NCBI GenBank assembly: GCA_019634245.1
Contig: JAHQVR010000041.1
Location: 1 to 17,767 of the forward strand
DNA: 17,767 nucleotides
Direction of reading: 5' to 3'
Source: Gammaproteobacteria bacterium
GTDB taxonomy: Bacteria; Pseudomonadota; Gammaproteobacteria; Granulosicoccales; Granulosicoccaceae
Position numbers and translations under genes: made by a program. Position 1 is the first letter of the stretch. Each line of letters opens with the position of its first letter. The notes below the pieces were generated by a model, which was not told where the DNA came from, ran no database searches, and worked only from the letters and a program-made list of their open reading frames with translations. Shown piece by piece: positions 8,136 to 15,154 of this stretch.

Positions 8136-8423
8136 TTACTCAATGACCTTGGGAACCAAGAAATACCCATCCTGAGCCGCTGGAGCTTGGGACTGGAGAT
8201 TCTCCCTGTCGTTGGGCTCTAACACTTTATCTTCTCTTAAGCGCAATTCAGCCACCCCGGGGTGGGCCAGAGGCTCAACTTGAGTGGTGTCTGCTTCGTT
8301 AAGCTGCTCCACCATCTCCAGAACGCCGGACAACTCGACCGCCAGTGGCTCCAGTTCCGACTCACTCAAACCGATTCGCGCCAAATGCGCAATGGATTCA
8401 ACTTCTTTTTTATCTAGCGCCAC
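8136..8423 (-). CDS. gatC: Asp-tRNA(Asn)/Glu-tRNA(Gln) amidotransferase subunit C
   Basis: Small subunit that wraps around GatA and GatB and stabilises the complex. With a GTG start at 8423 the product is 95 residues, beginning MALDKKEVESIAHLARIGLS, which matches the normal GatC N-terminus. The C-terminal part has PLAHP and ends DGYFLVPKVIE, a typical GatC tail. The frame stays open upstream to another GTG at 8474, but those 17 residues do not belong to the family and lie in the inverted-repeat promoter region. First gene of gatCAB, divergent from slyX. Confidence 0.93.
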   Translation of the reverse strand: MALDKKEVESIAHLARIGLSESELEPLAVELSGVLEMVEQLNEADTTQVEPLAHPGVAELRLREDKVLEPNDRENLQSQAPAAQDGYFLVPKVIE

Positions 8424-8499
8424 AGCCTGGGTGCCCAGTAACGGAAAAGATGCATGAAATTTAGCATAATGCACTCCGTTACGCGCGCTGCCCAGGCTG
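8423..8499. repeat. Nested inverted repeat across the gatC/slyX divergent promoter
   Basis: Three pairs of perfect arms share nearly one centre (about 8460-8462). They are CAGCCTGGG 8423-8431 with CCCAGGCTG 8491-8499, GTAACGGA 8438-8445 with TCCGTTAC 8475-8482, and TGCAT 8451-8455 with ATGCA 8469-8473. The core is AT-rich and contains CATAAT (8465-8470), a possible plus-strand -10. The outer left arm begins at the gatC GTG start. This could be an operator for a dimeric regulator, a DNA cruciform, or an RNA hairpin in the gatC leader. Confidence 0.6.
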
Positions 8500-8508
8500 G
8501 ATTAACTC

Positions 8509-8730
8509 ATGTCCCTTACCCACGATATTCAGGCCAGGCTTGAATCAGTAGAATTTAAAATGATGGAAATGGAGCAAACCATAGCTGAGCTCAATGAGGT
8601 CATTCTGCGCCATTATCAAGATATTGAACGCTTGAGTGCCACAAATGCAGCGCTTCAAAAGCAGTTGGATGAAGTGGGCAGCGGTGGAAAAGCTCCTTCG
8701 GATATCGACCAACTGCCACCGCACTACTGA
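8509..8730 (+). CDS. slyX: SlyX family protein
   Basis: A 73-residue cytosolic protein that is almost all coiled coil: heptad-like Leu, Ile and Met spacing from about residue 8 to 55 (LESVEFKMMEMEQTIAELN, then VILRHYQDIERL). It ends in the diagnostic SlyX tail LPPHY. The family is widespread in Proteobacteria and its function is unknown, despite the name given for its position near slyD in E. coli. ATG 8509 is preceded only by a weak GGA. It is transcribed divergently from gatCAB. Confidence 0.9.
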   Translation: MSLTHDIQARLESVEFKMMEMEQTIAELNEVILRHYQDIERLSATNAALQKQLDEVGSGGKAPSDIDQLPPHY

Positions 8731-8745
8731 GTCGACACCGTAGCG

Positions 8746-9309
8746 CTAAAGAGCTCCGAGCACGATTTTACTGTCACGAATCTGGTAGTCGGGCACAATC
8801 ATATTTCGGCTGGCCTTCTGATCAGCAAACACTCGACCCGCACCATCAAAGCGAGAACCATCACAACTATCTACATACCCTCCAGGCCAGGGTTGTTGTT
8901 TGAATTGTTCGTTTGATGCCGGCCTGTAGTCCACCGAGCAGACAAAATCAGTCCCCAGCGCAATGGCTACAAACCACTGCGGGTCAACTGATCGAAAGAG
9001 GTTCTCGGCCGAAGCATTCTGCTGCGAGAACGCAGAATTCGGATCAACAAGCTCTACTCCCGGTGTCTCAATAGACTCAATCTCAGCCACCGTACGGCGA
9101 TGAATAACCACCGGGCGGCCGGCCCAATTGATCGCCTGGGTATCTCCTGGCTGCCAGTGTGCGACTTCAATACTAAGTGTTGGCACTTCTCTGACAGTAT
9201 CCTTTCCAGAGAACATACTAGACAGGAATACATAGCCAACGGCCGCAACCGCCATCCAAGCCATACTCTTCGCAGCGACTCTCAGTAACAAGCGATAGTT
9301 CTGGCTCAT
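8746..9309 (-). CDS. Membrane-anchored Rieske-fold protein lacking most cluster ligands
   Basis: 187 residues with one N-terminal membrane segment (about 15-32) and a periplasmic domain similar to the Rieske subunit (PetA) of the cytochrome bc1 complex. Shared features are the early strand region (LSIEVAHWQPGDTQAINWAGRPVVIHRRT), WFVAIALGT, QPWPGG, DGSRFDGAGRVF, NMIVPDYQI and KIVLG. The ligand boxes are changed. Box 1, normally CTHLGC, is GTDFVC (119-124); box 2, normally CPCHGS, is DSCDGS (147-152). Thus one cluster Cys and both His are lost; the disulfide Cys of box 1 (C124) and the ligand Cys of box 2 (C149) remain and might form a disulfide together. No [2Fe-2S] cluster is expected and no Tat twin-Arg is visible. 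No petBC neighbours. The fold call is good; the function is unknown. Confidence 0.75.
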   Translation of the reverse strand: MSQNYRLLLRVAAKSMAWMAVAAVGYVFLSSMFSGKDTVREVPTLSIEVAHWQPGDTQAINWAGRPVVIHRRTVAEIESIETPGVELVDPNSAFSQQNASAENLFRSVDPQWFVAIALGTDFVCSVDYRPASNEQFKQQPWPGGYVDSCDGSRFDGAGRVFADQKASRNMIVPDYQIRDSKIVLGAL

Positions 9310-9372
9310 AGTCTCTTTTGCCTACCCATATAGCTCCTCAGAGCTTAGGTTCATAATCTCTGTATCCTACCC
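9307..9372 (-). repeat. Imperfect direct repeat in the leader of the Rieske-like gene
   Basis: On the minus strand a 21-base unit starting GGGTAGG and ending TATG occurs twice, at 9352-9372 and 9307-9327. The copies match at 17 of 21 positions and are offset by 45 bases. The second copy ends in the ATG of the Rieske-like gene. The first ends in an ATG that opens a 10-codon frame (MNLSSEELYG), whose stop lies inside the second copy. It may be a duplicated translation start. Confidence 0.4.
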
Positions 9373-9609
9373 AAAAAAAACCTGTATTCGATCGGGCACA
9401 GGCGCTGCCTTCAACCGAATTTTAGAATCTATGCCCATGCCCATGCTGATGCCCATGCTGATGCCCATGCTGATGCTGATAGTTACTTTAGTTTGGCTGC
9501 CACCTGCATAACTTGGGCAAAGCGTTTGTTAAGCTTACCCAACAACCCAAGGTTTGATACTCTCTATTGAATGTACATGCCCAATCCGCCACGTATATAA
9601 CCTACTCCA
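9310..9609. other. 300-base noncoding region between the Rieske-like gene and rsmJ
   Basis: Divergent spacer. It holds the leader repeat near 9307-9372, a run of eight A at 9373-9380, the hexanucleotide repeat at 9431-9480 and an imperfect hairpin at 9513-9542 (TTGGG/CCCAA outer stem, AAGC/GCTT inner stem). No gene is convincing in either direction. Confidence 0.5.
9431..9480. repeat. Hexanucleotide tandem repeat (ATGCCC/ATGCTG, eight units)
   Basis: Eight consecutive 6-base units alternate between ATGCCC and ATGCTG, ending with a partial AT. On the minus strand one frame reads alternating His with Gln or Gly (HQHGHQHGHQHGHGH), flanked by nearby stops and with no start codon. On the plus strand one frame reads Met-Pro/Met-Leu repeats. 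It could be a slippage-prone microsatellite or the relic of a His-rich metal-binding tail. Confidence 0.7.
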
Positions 9610-10494
9610 TTGCCTGATACGATCTCCTCTAGCTCCTGGACTGCACCGGAAATTGTTGTTGTTCCATTGGACGATTGTGATACCAAAATTGCTCAAGCCA
9701 TCGCAGAAACGCTGAACTTGACTGTGACGCCAAACCCTGTTGCTGGTAGAAAAAGGGATAACCAAACCTCTCGACACAGAGGATTGTCCGAACGTCAGTG
9801 TCCAACTCAAACTGTGGCTACCCGATGGCAACTGAAAGTATCTGAAAATACCCGAACACTGGTCCGACCTGATGGGGTTAGCTTAGCTATCAACTTTGCT
9901 TCAGGTAGGGCTTCCACGCGTGCCGCTGAGCCGGATTTCCATCGCCAGCCACTGAGTAAAGCTCTCGGGGTGGCAACACTTCTTAAGTCGATCGGGCGCG
10001 CTCCCCTCGTTCTGGATGCCACAGCCGGGTTCGGCCAGGACGCTTGGTTGATGGCGAATCTGGGTTGTGACGTCGTTATGGTTGAGCAATCCGCGTTACT
10101 TTGTCACTTACTCGATCATGCTCTGCTGTTGGCAACGGATACGTCAGAACATGGGAACATCGTCCGCAAACTGACCTTGGTGGAGGCAGACAGCACCGAG
10201 TGGATGAAACACCATCCACAGTCGGTTGACGTGGTTTACTTAGATCCAATGTATCCTCAAAGGCGGAAGAGCGCGAAGGTTAAGAAAGCCATGCAATTTT
10301 TACACGTACTGATCGGACCGAATAATAACGATCACCAATGGTTGCAAGCAGCACTTTCATGCGCAACTCACCGGGTGGTTGTGAAACGCCCTAGTGGGGC
10401 GAGCCCGTTGCTGGGTACCGAACTCTTCGACGGACAAATCACACACATAGAATCGCCCAATACGCGCTATGACGTGTATCACTTACACCCTTAG
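9610..10494 (+). CDS. rsmJ: 16S rRNA (guanine-1516-N2)-methyltransferase
   Basis: RsmJ (YhiQ) methylates G1516 of 16S rRNA using S-adenosylmethionine. The SAM-binding loop is LDATAGFGQDAWLMANLG at about residues 135-152, and the catalytic-region signature is YLDPMYPQRRKSAKVKKAM at about 210-228. The C-terminal RVVVKRPSG and a final RYDVY segment also match the family. At 294 residues it is longer than the roughly 250 of E. coli; the extra length is mostly an extended region around residues 45-80. No ATG is available upstream of the domain: the frame opens after TAA at 9598-9600 and the first start is TTG 9610, without a visible ribosome site, so the start is uncertain. It converges on yajQ with a 23-base gap. 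Confidence 0.92.
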   Translation: MPDTISSSSWTAPEIVVVPLDDCDTKIAQAIAETLNLTVTPNPVAGRKRDNQTSRHRGLSERQCPTQTVATRWQLKVSENTRTLVRPDGVSLAINFASGRASTRAAEPDFHRQPLSKALGVATLLKSIGRAPLVLDATAGFGQDAWLMANLGCDVVMVEQSALLCHLLDHALLLATDTSEHGNIVRKLTLVEADSTEWMKHHPQSVDVVYLDPMYPQRRKSAKVKKAMQFLHVLIGPNNNDHQWLQAALSCATHRVVVKRPSGASPLLGTELFDGQITHIESPNTRYDVYHLHP

Positions 10495-10517
10495 CCCATG
10501 GTGAACAACGCCAGACC

Positions 10518-11000
10518 CTAATCACGAAAGTTTTGAAATTGCAACGGTAGGCCTAACTCGGCTTCTTTTAACAACGCCATGGTAGCTTGCAGATCATCGC
10601 GTTTTTTACCAGTGACCCGAAGCTCCTCACCCTGAATCTGTGCTTGGACCTTTAACTTGGACCCCTTTATTTTCGCGACGGCCTTTTTAGCCGTTTCCTT
10701 GTCAATACCTTGCTTCAACATCATCATCTGCTTGACACCCTTTCCTGATTTTTCCACAGCCTTGGCATCCAGACAGGCAATATCAATTTTTCTGGCAGAG
10801 AGCTTTTGATAAATAATGCTGTGCATCTGCTGAATCTGAAAGTCACTGTCAGCAGTCAATACGACAGCATCCTCTTTGAGTTCAACATCGCATGACGTAC
10901 CTTTAAAATCAAACCGATTGGTGATTTCTCGGTGGGCTTGATCTATGGCGTTGCTCATCTCGTGTTGATCGACTTCCGACACGACATCAAATGAAGGCAT
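10518..11000 (-). CDS. yajQ: YajQ family nucleotide-binding protein
   Basis: 160 residues, the usual YajQ length, starting MPSFDVVSEVDQHEMSNAID and ending LPLQFQNFRD, both typical of the family. YajQ folds into two ferredoxin-like domains; members bind nucleotides, and some in Xanthomonas and Pseudomonas bind cyclic di-GMP. The conserved NRFDFKGT and GKKRDDLQ segments are present. The ATG has a GAGGAG site about 7 nt upstream. Transcribed divergently from pdxH, with a plausible promoter 26 nt upstream. Confidence 0.95.
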   Translation of the reverse strand: MPSFDVVSEVDQHEMSNAIDQAHREITNRFDFKGTSCDVELKEDAVVLTADSDFQIQQMHSIIYQKLSARKIDIACLDAKAVEKSGKGVKQMMMLKQGIDKETAKKAVAKIKGSKLKVQAQIQGEELRVTGKKRDDLQATMALLKEAELGLPLQFQNFRD

Positions 11001-11026
11001 AATGATCTCCTCAGCTAAGGCTTACA

Positions 11027-11056
11027 ATAATAGCAGTGAGGAGGTGGTCACGTTAA
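11027..11056 (-). promoter_or_regulatory. Sigma-70-like promoter candidate for yajQ
   Basis: On the minus strand TTAACG (11051-11056) and TATTAT (11027-11032) are 18 bases apart. They match the -35 and -10 consensus at 4/6 and 5/6. The -10 lies 26 nt before the yajQ ATG, leaving room for the GAGGAG ribosome site. Confidence 0.4.
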
Positions 11057-11185
11057 CCGGTCGTGCTACGATCAAGTACGCTGGCCGTTTGGCAAACCGA
11101 TGCTGATCCGACGGTGCCCGAACCGAGTAAATGAGCTGTTATCCCAGCGTTTTGCTGATCTACTACTGACCAGGTATCACTAACG

Positions 11186-11833
11186 ATGAACAAAGATGAT
11201 CTGATCGAGGAGCGTCGCGACTATACGGCCAATACACTCAGCCGAAAAGATCTTCTCGAGAATCCTATCGAGCAATTTACTCATTGGCTGTCTGATGCGC
11301 GCCAGCAGAAGATACTCGATGCCACTGCCATGGTGCTGGCAACGTCGGATTCCACTGGCCAACCTCACTCCAGGATAGTGTTACTAAAGCACTTTGATGA
11401 TAAGGGCTTTGTCTGGTACACCTACCAAGAAAGCAATAAGGGCCGCGAGCTTGAACAAAACAATCGGGCAAGTTTGCTGTTCTATTGGCGTGAACTGGAA
11501 CGACAGGTTCGAATTGAAGGCATCGTCACTCGACAGGACCCAGGGTTGGCTGATGAGTATTTTTACTCACGCCCGGAAGGTAGTCGTTTCAGCGCCGCTG
11601 CTTCAATTCAATCAGACAAGGTAACCAGTCGATCGGTCCTGGAAGAAAAGGTGTCCCGTCTTCACAGCGACTATCCTGATGGGAACGTGCCTCGGCCCAG
11701 CGTTTGGGGAGGCTACTTACTTAGCCCTCACCGATTTGAATTTTGGCAAGGCCGATCGGATCGGTTGCATGATCGGTTCGTTTACGAACAGACTGAGGAT
11801 AGTCGCTGGCAGACGCACCGATTGTCACCGTAA
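11186..11833 (+). CDS. pdxH: Pyridoxamine 5'-phosphate oxidase
   Basis: FMN enzyme that oxidises pyridoxine or pyridoxamine 5'-phosphate to pyridoxal 5'-phosphate, the last step of vitamin B6 synthesis and salvage. It is 215 residues, typical. FMN-binding signatures are SRIVLLKHFDDKGFVWYT with NKGREL downstream, and the LFYWRELERQVRIEG strand pair. Other conserved parts are YFYSRPEGSR, the WGGYLLSPHRFEFWQG block and the terminal RLSP. ATG 11186 gives the normal N-terminus (LIEERRDYT); the nearest ribosome-like sequence is a weak CAGG. Probably monocistronic: divergent from yajQ and convergent with lipA. The perfect palindrome AATAGCGCTATT overlaps its stop (11833-11844). Confidence 0.97.
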   Translation: MNKDDLIEERRDYTANTLSRKDLLENPIEQFTHWLSDARQQKILDATAMVLATSDSTGQPHSRIVLLKHFDDKGFVWYTYQESNKGRELEQNNRASLLFYWRELERQVRIEGIVTRQDPGLADEYFYSRPEGSRFSAAASIQSDKVTSRSVLEEKVSRLHSDYPDGNVPRPSVWGGYLLSPHRFEFWQGRSDRLHDRFVYEQTEDSRWQTHRLSP

Positions 11834-12027
11834 ATAGCGCTATTACCAATGTTGACAGGCACCTTACGGCTTGAGACTTTCAGGCGTCGCAATGGTTAGG
11901 TGTCGATGAACACTGTCACTTGATGGACAGCGTTTATGTGCCCCACCCGCACCAACTCAGTTCAACCAAGCCAAACAGGCGCGGACAGTTTCGTCAACTC
12001 AAGCTTTGCTTGACGCGACACCGAAAG
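11834..12027. other. Convergent spacer between pdxH and lipA with palindromes
   Basis: It holds the 12-base palindrome AATAGCGCTATT at 11833-11844, right at the pdxH stop, and a 6-bp hairpin TCAAGC/GCTTGA at 11999-12013, 14 bases past the lipA stop. Neither is followed by a T-run in the useful direction, so they are only weak candidates for transcript ends. Confidence 0.35.
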
Positions 12028-12996
12028 TTAAGCGGAGGCTTTCGTTGCCGATGCAGCCTGCTGATCAGCATGATAAGAGCTTCTAACCATGGGTCCAGAG
12101 GCCACATGCGAAAAGCCCATCTTTTTACCAGTGAGCGCGAGTGCATCAAATTCATCGGGGTGTACAAATCGAGCCACAGGCAGATGGTTAATACTGGGTT
12201 GTAAGTATTGTCCGAGAGTAAGCATATTCACCTGATGATCGCGAAGATCCTGCATAACCTCCTCGACCTCCTCTATCGTCTCACCCAACCCAAGCATTAA
12301 GCCAGATTTGGTCGGTACATGAGCAAATTCCTGTTTGTGCCTTTGCAACAAATCCAACGACCAATGGTAATCGGATCCCGGACGGCATTGTTTATATAAT
12401 CGTGGAACAGTTTCTAAATTGTGATTAAACACATCCGGCGGATTGTGTTTCATCGCTTCCATCGCGGCGTTCATGCGCCCACGATAATCAGGAACCAATA
12501 CCTCTATGCGAATATCTGGGCAACGCGCTCTAACAGCTTTAATGCACGCATCAAAATGCCCGGCTCCACCATCACGTAAATCGTCTCGATCGACAGACGT
12601 GATAACCACATAAGATAACTTCAGCTGTTCAATGGCTGTTGCCAGGTTTTCTGGCTCATCCTGATCCAGCGGTTGAGGTCGGCCATGAGCCACATCACAA
12701 AACGGGCAGCGCCGTGTACAGATATCACCCATGATCATGAACGTCGCCGTGCCATGGCTAAAGCACTCGCCGAGATTGGGACAACTCGCTTCCTCGCAGA
12801 CCGAGGATAATTTCAACTCACGCATTAAGCGCTTAATTTCCTGGACGCGCGGATTGTTATGTACGCGAGCTCGAATCCAGGCGGGTTTGCGAGGCATGGA
12901 ATCCTGCTTGGCAACCTTGATGGGAATACGAGCTAATTTGCTCTCGCCGCGTTGATGACCTTCGGGGTCTTTTCGTGAGGGTGCTGTGTAGTCCAT
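12028..12996 (-). CDS. lipA: Lipoyl synthase
   Basis: Radical-SAM enzyme that inserts two sulfurs into protein-bound octanoyl groups to make lipoyl cofactors of 2-oxoacid dehydrogenases and the glycine cleavage system. It is 322 residues, typical. The auxiliary cluster motif is C67-x4-C72-x5-C78 ([13 protein letters not shown]) and the radical-SAM motif is C93-x3-C97-x2-C100 (ICTRRCPFC). The Ser ligand tail is RSSYHA at about 305-310. Other conserved blocks are [15 protein letters not shown] and [11 protein letters not shown]. It follows lipB after 11 bases and is the last gene of the mltB-to-lipA block. Confidence 0.98.
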   Translation of the reverse strand: MDYTAPSRKDPEGHQRGESKLARIPIKVAKQDSMPRKPAWIRARVHNNPRVQEIKRLMRELKLSSVCEEASCPNLGECFSHGTATFMIMGDICTRRCPFCDVAHGRPQPLDQDEPENLATAIEQLKLSYVVITSVDRDDLRDGGAGHFDACIKAVRARCPDIRIEVLVPDYRGRMNAAMEAMKHNPPDVFNHNLETVPRLYKQCRPGSDYHWSLDLLQRHKQEFAHVPTKSGLMLGLGETIEEVEEVMQDLRDHQVNMLTLGQYLQPSINHLPVARFVHPDEFDALALTGKKMGFSHVASGPMVRSSYHADQQAASATKASA

Positions 12997-13007
12997 AACT
13001 CAGTGTA

Positions 13008-13640
13008 TCAACTCGATGCAAGTTGTATGTGAATTGCTTGCAAGAGCCTGTCCACTATGTCCGATTTCGACGCTGACACCCCACAATCCTGAGTGCTGGT
13101 CACAGGTAAATCAGCATATCCACAAGGGTTTATCCCTTTAAAAGGGGTCAAATCCATGTCCACATTCATGGATAAGCCATGAAACGTGCAACCTCGACGC
13201 ACTCGCAACCCCAGCGCCGCAATCTTAGCTCCATCTACATACACCCCAGGGGCGTCCCGACGAGATTGAGCTGATATATTGAATTCAGCCAAGCACTCCA
13301 TCACCGCGTTTTCGAGTAGTTCGACAAATGCGCGTACTCCAATCTGCCGCCGGCGTATATCAACTAAGGTGTAGATAATGATCTGCCCAGGACCATGAAA
13401 GGTGACTTGTCCACCCCGGTCGGTTTGCACAATGGGTATCTCACCGGCATTAAGAATGTGTTCCAGCTTGCCCGCCTGCCCCAACGTATACACGGGAGGA
13501 TGTTCAACGACCCACAGTTCATCGACCGTGTCAGATGCGCGATCGTTAGTAAAGCTTTGCATGTCCAACCAGACTTCGCGATAGTCCTGAACACCTAAGT
13601 GGCGAACGGTGTATGACCGATTAGAGCGCGAAGAGGACAC
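13008..13640 (-). CDS. lipB: Octanoyl-ACP:protein octanoyltransferase
   Basis: Moves octanoate from acyl carrier protein to the lipoyl domains of target enzymes, the step before LipA. With GTG start 13640 it is 210 residues, near the E. coli length. Conserved blocks are LWVVEHPPVYTLGQAG, QTDRGGQVTFHGPGQ and DAPGVYVDGAKIAALGLR. The Lys of GAKI (K139) and the Cys of INPCGY (C173) match the known catalytic Lys/Cys pair. The frame stays open to 13742, but the extra residues overlap ybeD and are not family sequence; GTG 13646 is a close alternative start. The chosen start overlaps ybeD by about 20 bases, suggesting coupled translation. Confidence 0.95.
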   Translation of the reverse strand: MSSSRSNRSYTVRHLGVQDYREVWLDMQSFTNDRASDTVDELWVVEHPPVYTLGQAGKLEHILNAGEIPIVQTDRGGQVTFHGPGQIIIYTLVDIRRRQIGVRAFVELLENAVMECLAEFNISAQSRRDAPGVYVDGAKIAALGLRVRRGCTFHGLSMNVDMDLTPFKGINPCGYADLPVTSTQDCGVSASKSDIVDRLLQAIHIQLASS

Positions 13641-13890
13641 GTTCACTGGCTCGCAGATCAGTGTAAATGCTTTCCAACTGTGCTCGACTGGAGGCCGTGA
13701 AATGAATGCGCACGGATACGTACTTGCCTGCTCGGCTTTCAACTTTGGTCACTCGCAGAGATTGATCAGTCACATGTGGTTGGACAATCTGTTCAACCAA
13801 GCGTTCAAACTCTGGAGTGTTAAGCCCCATGGCCTTGACATCGAGTTCACAGGGAAACTCGAGGGGTGAATCGGAAGCATCAAGCGTCAA
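13621..13890 (-). CDS. ybeD: YbeD/DUF493 family protein
   Basis: 89-residue cytosolic protein of the DUF493 family (E. coli YbeD), which has an ACT-like ferredoxin fold and no firmly established function. The family pattern is seen in SPLEFPCELDVKAMGLNTPEF and the later GKYVSVRIHFTA and IYTDLRA segments. It begins with TTG at 13888-13890, which overlaps the dacA stop as TTGA, so translation is probably coupled to dacA; no other start precedes the domain. The gene sits between dacA and lipB as in many gammaproteobacteria. Confidence 0.92.
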   Translation of the reverse strand: MTLDASDSPLEFPCELDVKAMGLNTPEFERLVEQIVQPHVTDQSLRVTKVESRAGKYVSVRIHFTASSRAQLESIYTDLRASERVLFAL

Positions 13891-15074
13891 TGAAAATACC
13901 GAATGATTGAGTGTTTCATTCGTCGCATCAGGCCTGCCTGATCGACTTTTTGCAGCGCCAATAATGGCACTTCTTCAATGGTTTGATTTTCCAACTTAAT
14001 CAATGAGCGACCAAATTCTTCACCAATATTTGCTGGAGCCCGTATGTATTCAGACACTTCAATTTGGCTTTGCAAATTATCAAACGCGTCGCGCGGTAAC
14101 GTCACCCAGAGATCTTCAGCTACGCCCAAAGGTATCGATTCGGAATCCCCCATCCAAATGCGCGCTTCACTAACAATTTCACCCGCTTCATACACTCGAT
14201 GCGTTCGGAAGAATCGGAAACCATAATTCAACAGTCGTTGACTCTCAGCGATGCGAGCCTTGTCACTTGAGGTGCCCAGGACAATACTGATCAACCTCAT
14301 ATCACCGTTGCGGACCGCAGTGGACACCAAACAATAGCCTGCAGCCTCGGTATGACCGGTTTTCATGCCATCAACGGATTCATCACGCCACAGCAGTTTA
14401 TTACGATTTTTCTGTCGAATACCGTTAAACGTAAACTCACGCTCAGAGTACATTTTGTAGTGCTCAGGAAATTCCTGAATGGTTGCCCGCGTGATAATGG
14501 CGAGATCGTTCGCGGTGGTGTAGTGATCCGTTGCGGGCAACCCAGAAGCATTCACATAGTTGGTGTTTTGCATGCCTTTTTCATTTGCGACGCGATTCAT
14601 CATCGCGGCAAATGCATCCTCAGTACCGGCTATGTGTTCCGCCAGCGCCACGCTCGAATCGTTACCAGATTGGATGATCAGACCGCGCAACAGATCTTTA
14701 ACCGTAATGATCGTGCCCGCCTCTGCAAACATACGTGAACCCGGCATGGACTGCGCATACTCGCTGACGATGACGGGTTCATCGTGAGAAATGCTGCCAC
14801 GCTGCAGTTCCCTGGCAACGATATAACTGGTCATTATCTTGGTTAAACTGGCTGGTTCAATGCGTTTGTCAGCGTCTTTCTCGGCAAGCACTTTGCCGCT
14901 GGTGAAATCAATCAGGAGATAACTGTCCGCAGAAAGCTGCGGCGGTGCAGGAACAGGTGCTGCGACGGCAACCCAAGCACTGAAATACAGTATGAGCAGC
15001 CAGCATCCTTGCGATACCGCACATCGAAACGATAAAAACCAGTTGCGCAATGCGCCTTGCTTTTGAGTCAGCAT
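13887..15074 (-). CDS. dacA: D-alanyl-D-alanine carboxypeptidase (PBP5/6 type)
   Basis: Low-molecular-weight penicillin-binding protein that trims the terminal D-Ala from peptidoglycan pentapeptides. It is 395 residues. The signal peptide is long, with a hydrophobic core around 25-38 and likely cleavage near residue 39. The three penicillin-binding motifs are S76-L-T-K79, S136-G-N138 and K238-T-G240. The C-terminus ends in a basic amphipathic stretch (LMRRMKHSIIRYFH), as in PBP5 membrane anchors. The start is uncertain: the ATG at 15074 has no ribosome site, and a TTG eight codons later (codon 9, after AAGCAAGG) is an alternative. Its stop overlaps the ybeD start. Upstream is an 80-base spacer after rlpA containing the palindrome GATTTTAAAATC (15103-15114). 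Confidence 0.95.
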   Translation of the reverse strand: MLTQKQGALRNWFLSFRCAVSQGCWLLILYFSAWVAVAAPVPAPPQLSADSYLLIDFTSGKVLAEKDADKRIEPASLTKIMTSYIVARELQRGSISHDEPVIVSEYAQSMPGSRMFAEAGTIITVKDLLRGLIIQSGNDSSVALAEHIAGTEDAFAAMMNRVANEKGMQNTNYVNASGLPATDHYTTANDLAIITRATIQEFPEHYKMYSEREFTFNGIRQKNRNKLLWRDESVDGMKTGHTEAAGYCLVSTAVRNGDMRLISIVLGTSSDKARIAESQRLLNYGFRFFRTHRVYEAGEIVSEARIWMGDSESIPLGVAEDLWVTLPRDAFDNLQSQIEVSEYIRAPANIGEEFGRSLIKLENQTIEEVPLLALQKVDQAGLMRRMKHSIIRYFH

Positions 15075-15154
15075 GTAAGAACTAAACCACGTGTTTGAAG
15101 CGGATTTTAAAATCGGCCCAATAATAAAGGAATAAACGTCAATAAACAGGCTAA

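Noticed and set aside
8424..8474. Longer gatC from GTG 8474
   Set aside because: The added residues fall in the inverted-repeat promoter region and do not match GatC.
9431..9480. Possible CRISPR array
   Set aside because: The units are 6 bases long with no spacers; it is a simple tandem repeat.
9535..9831. Minus-strand open frame of 98 codons
   Set aside because: Mostly antisense to the rsmJ N-terminal region and without recognisable features.
11920..12204. Plus-strand open frame of 94 codons between pdxH and lipA
   Set aside because: More than half is antisense to lipA and it has no family similarity.
13641..13742. Longer lipB reaching 13742
   Set aside because: The added residues are ybeD read in another frame and are absent from the LipB family.
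14352..14738. Plus-strand open frame of 128 codons
   Set aside because: Fully antisense within dacA, which has all its catalytic motifs.
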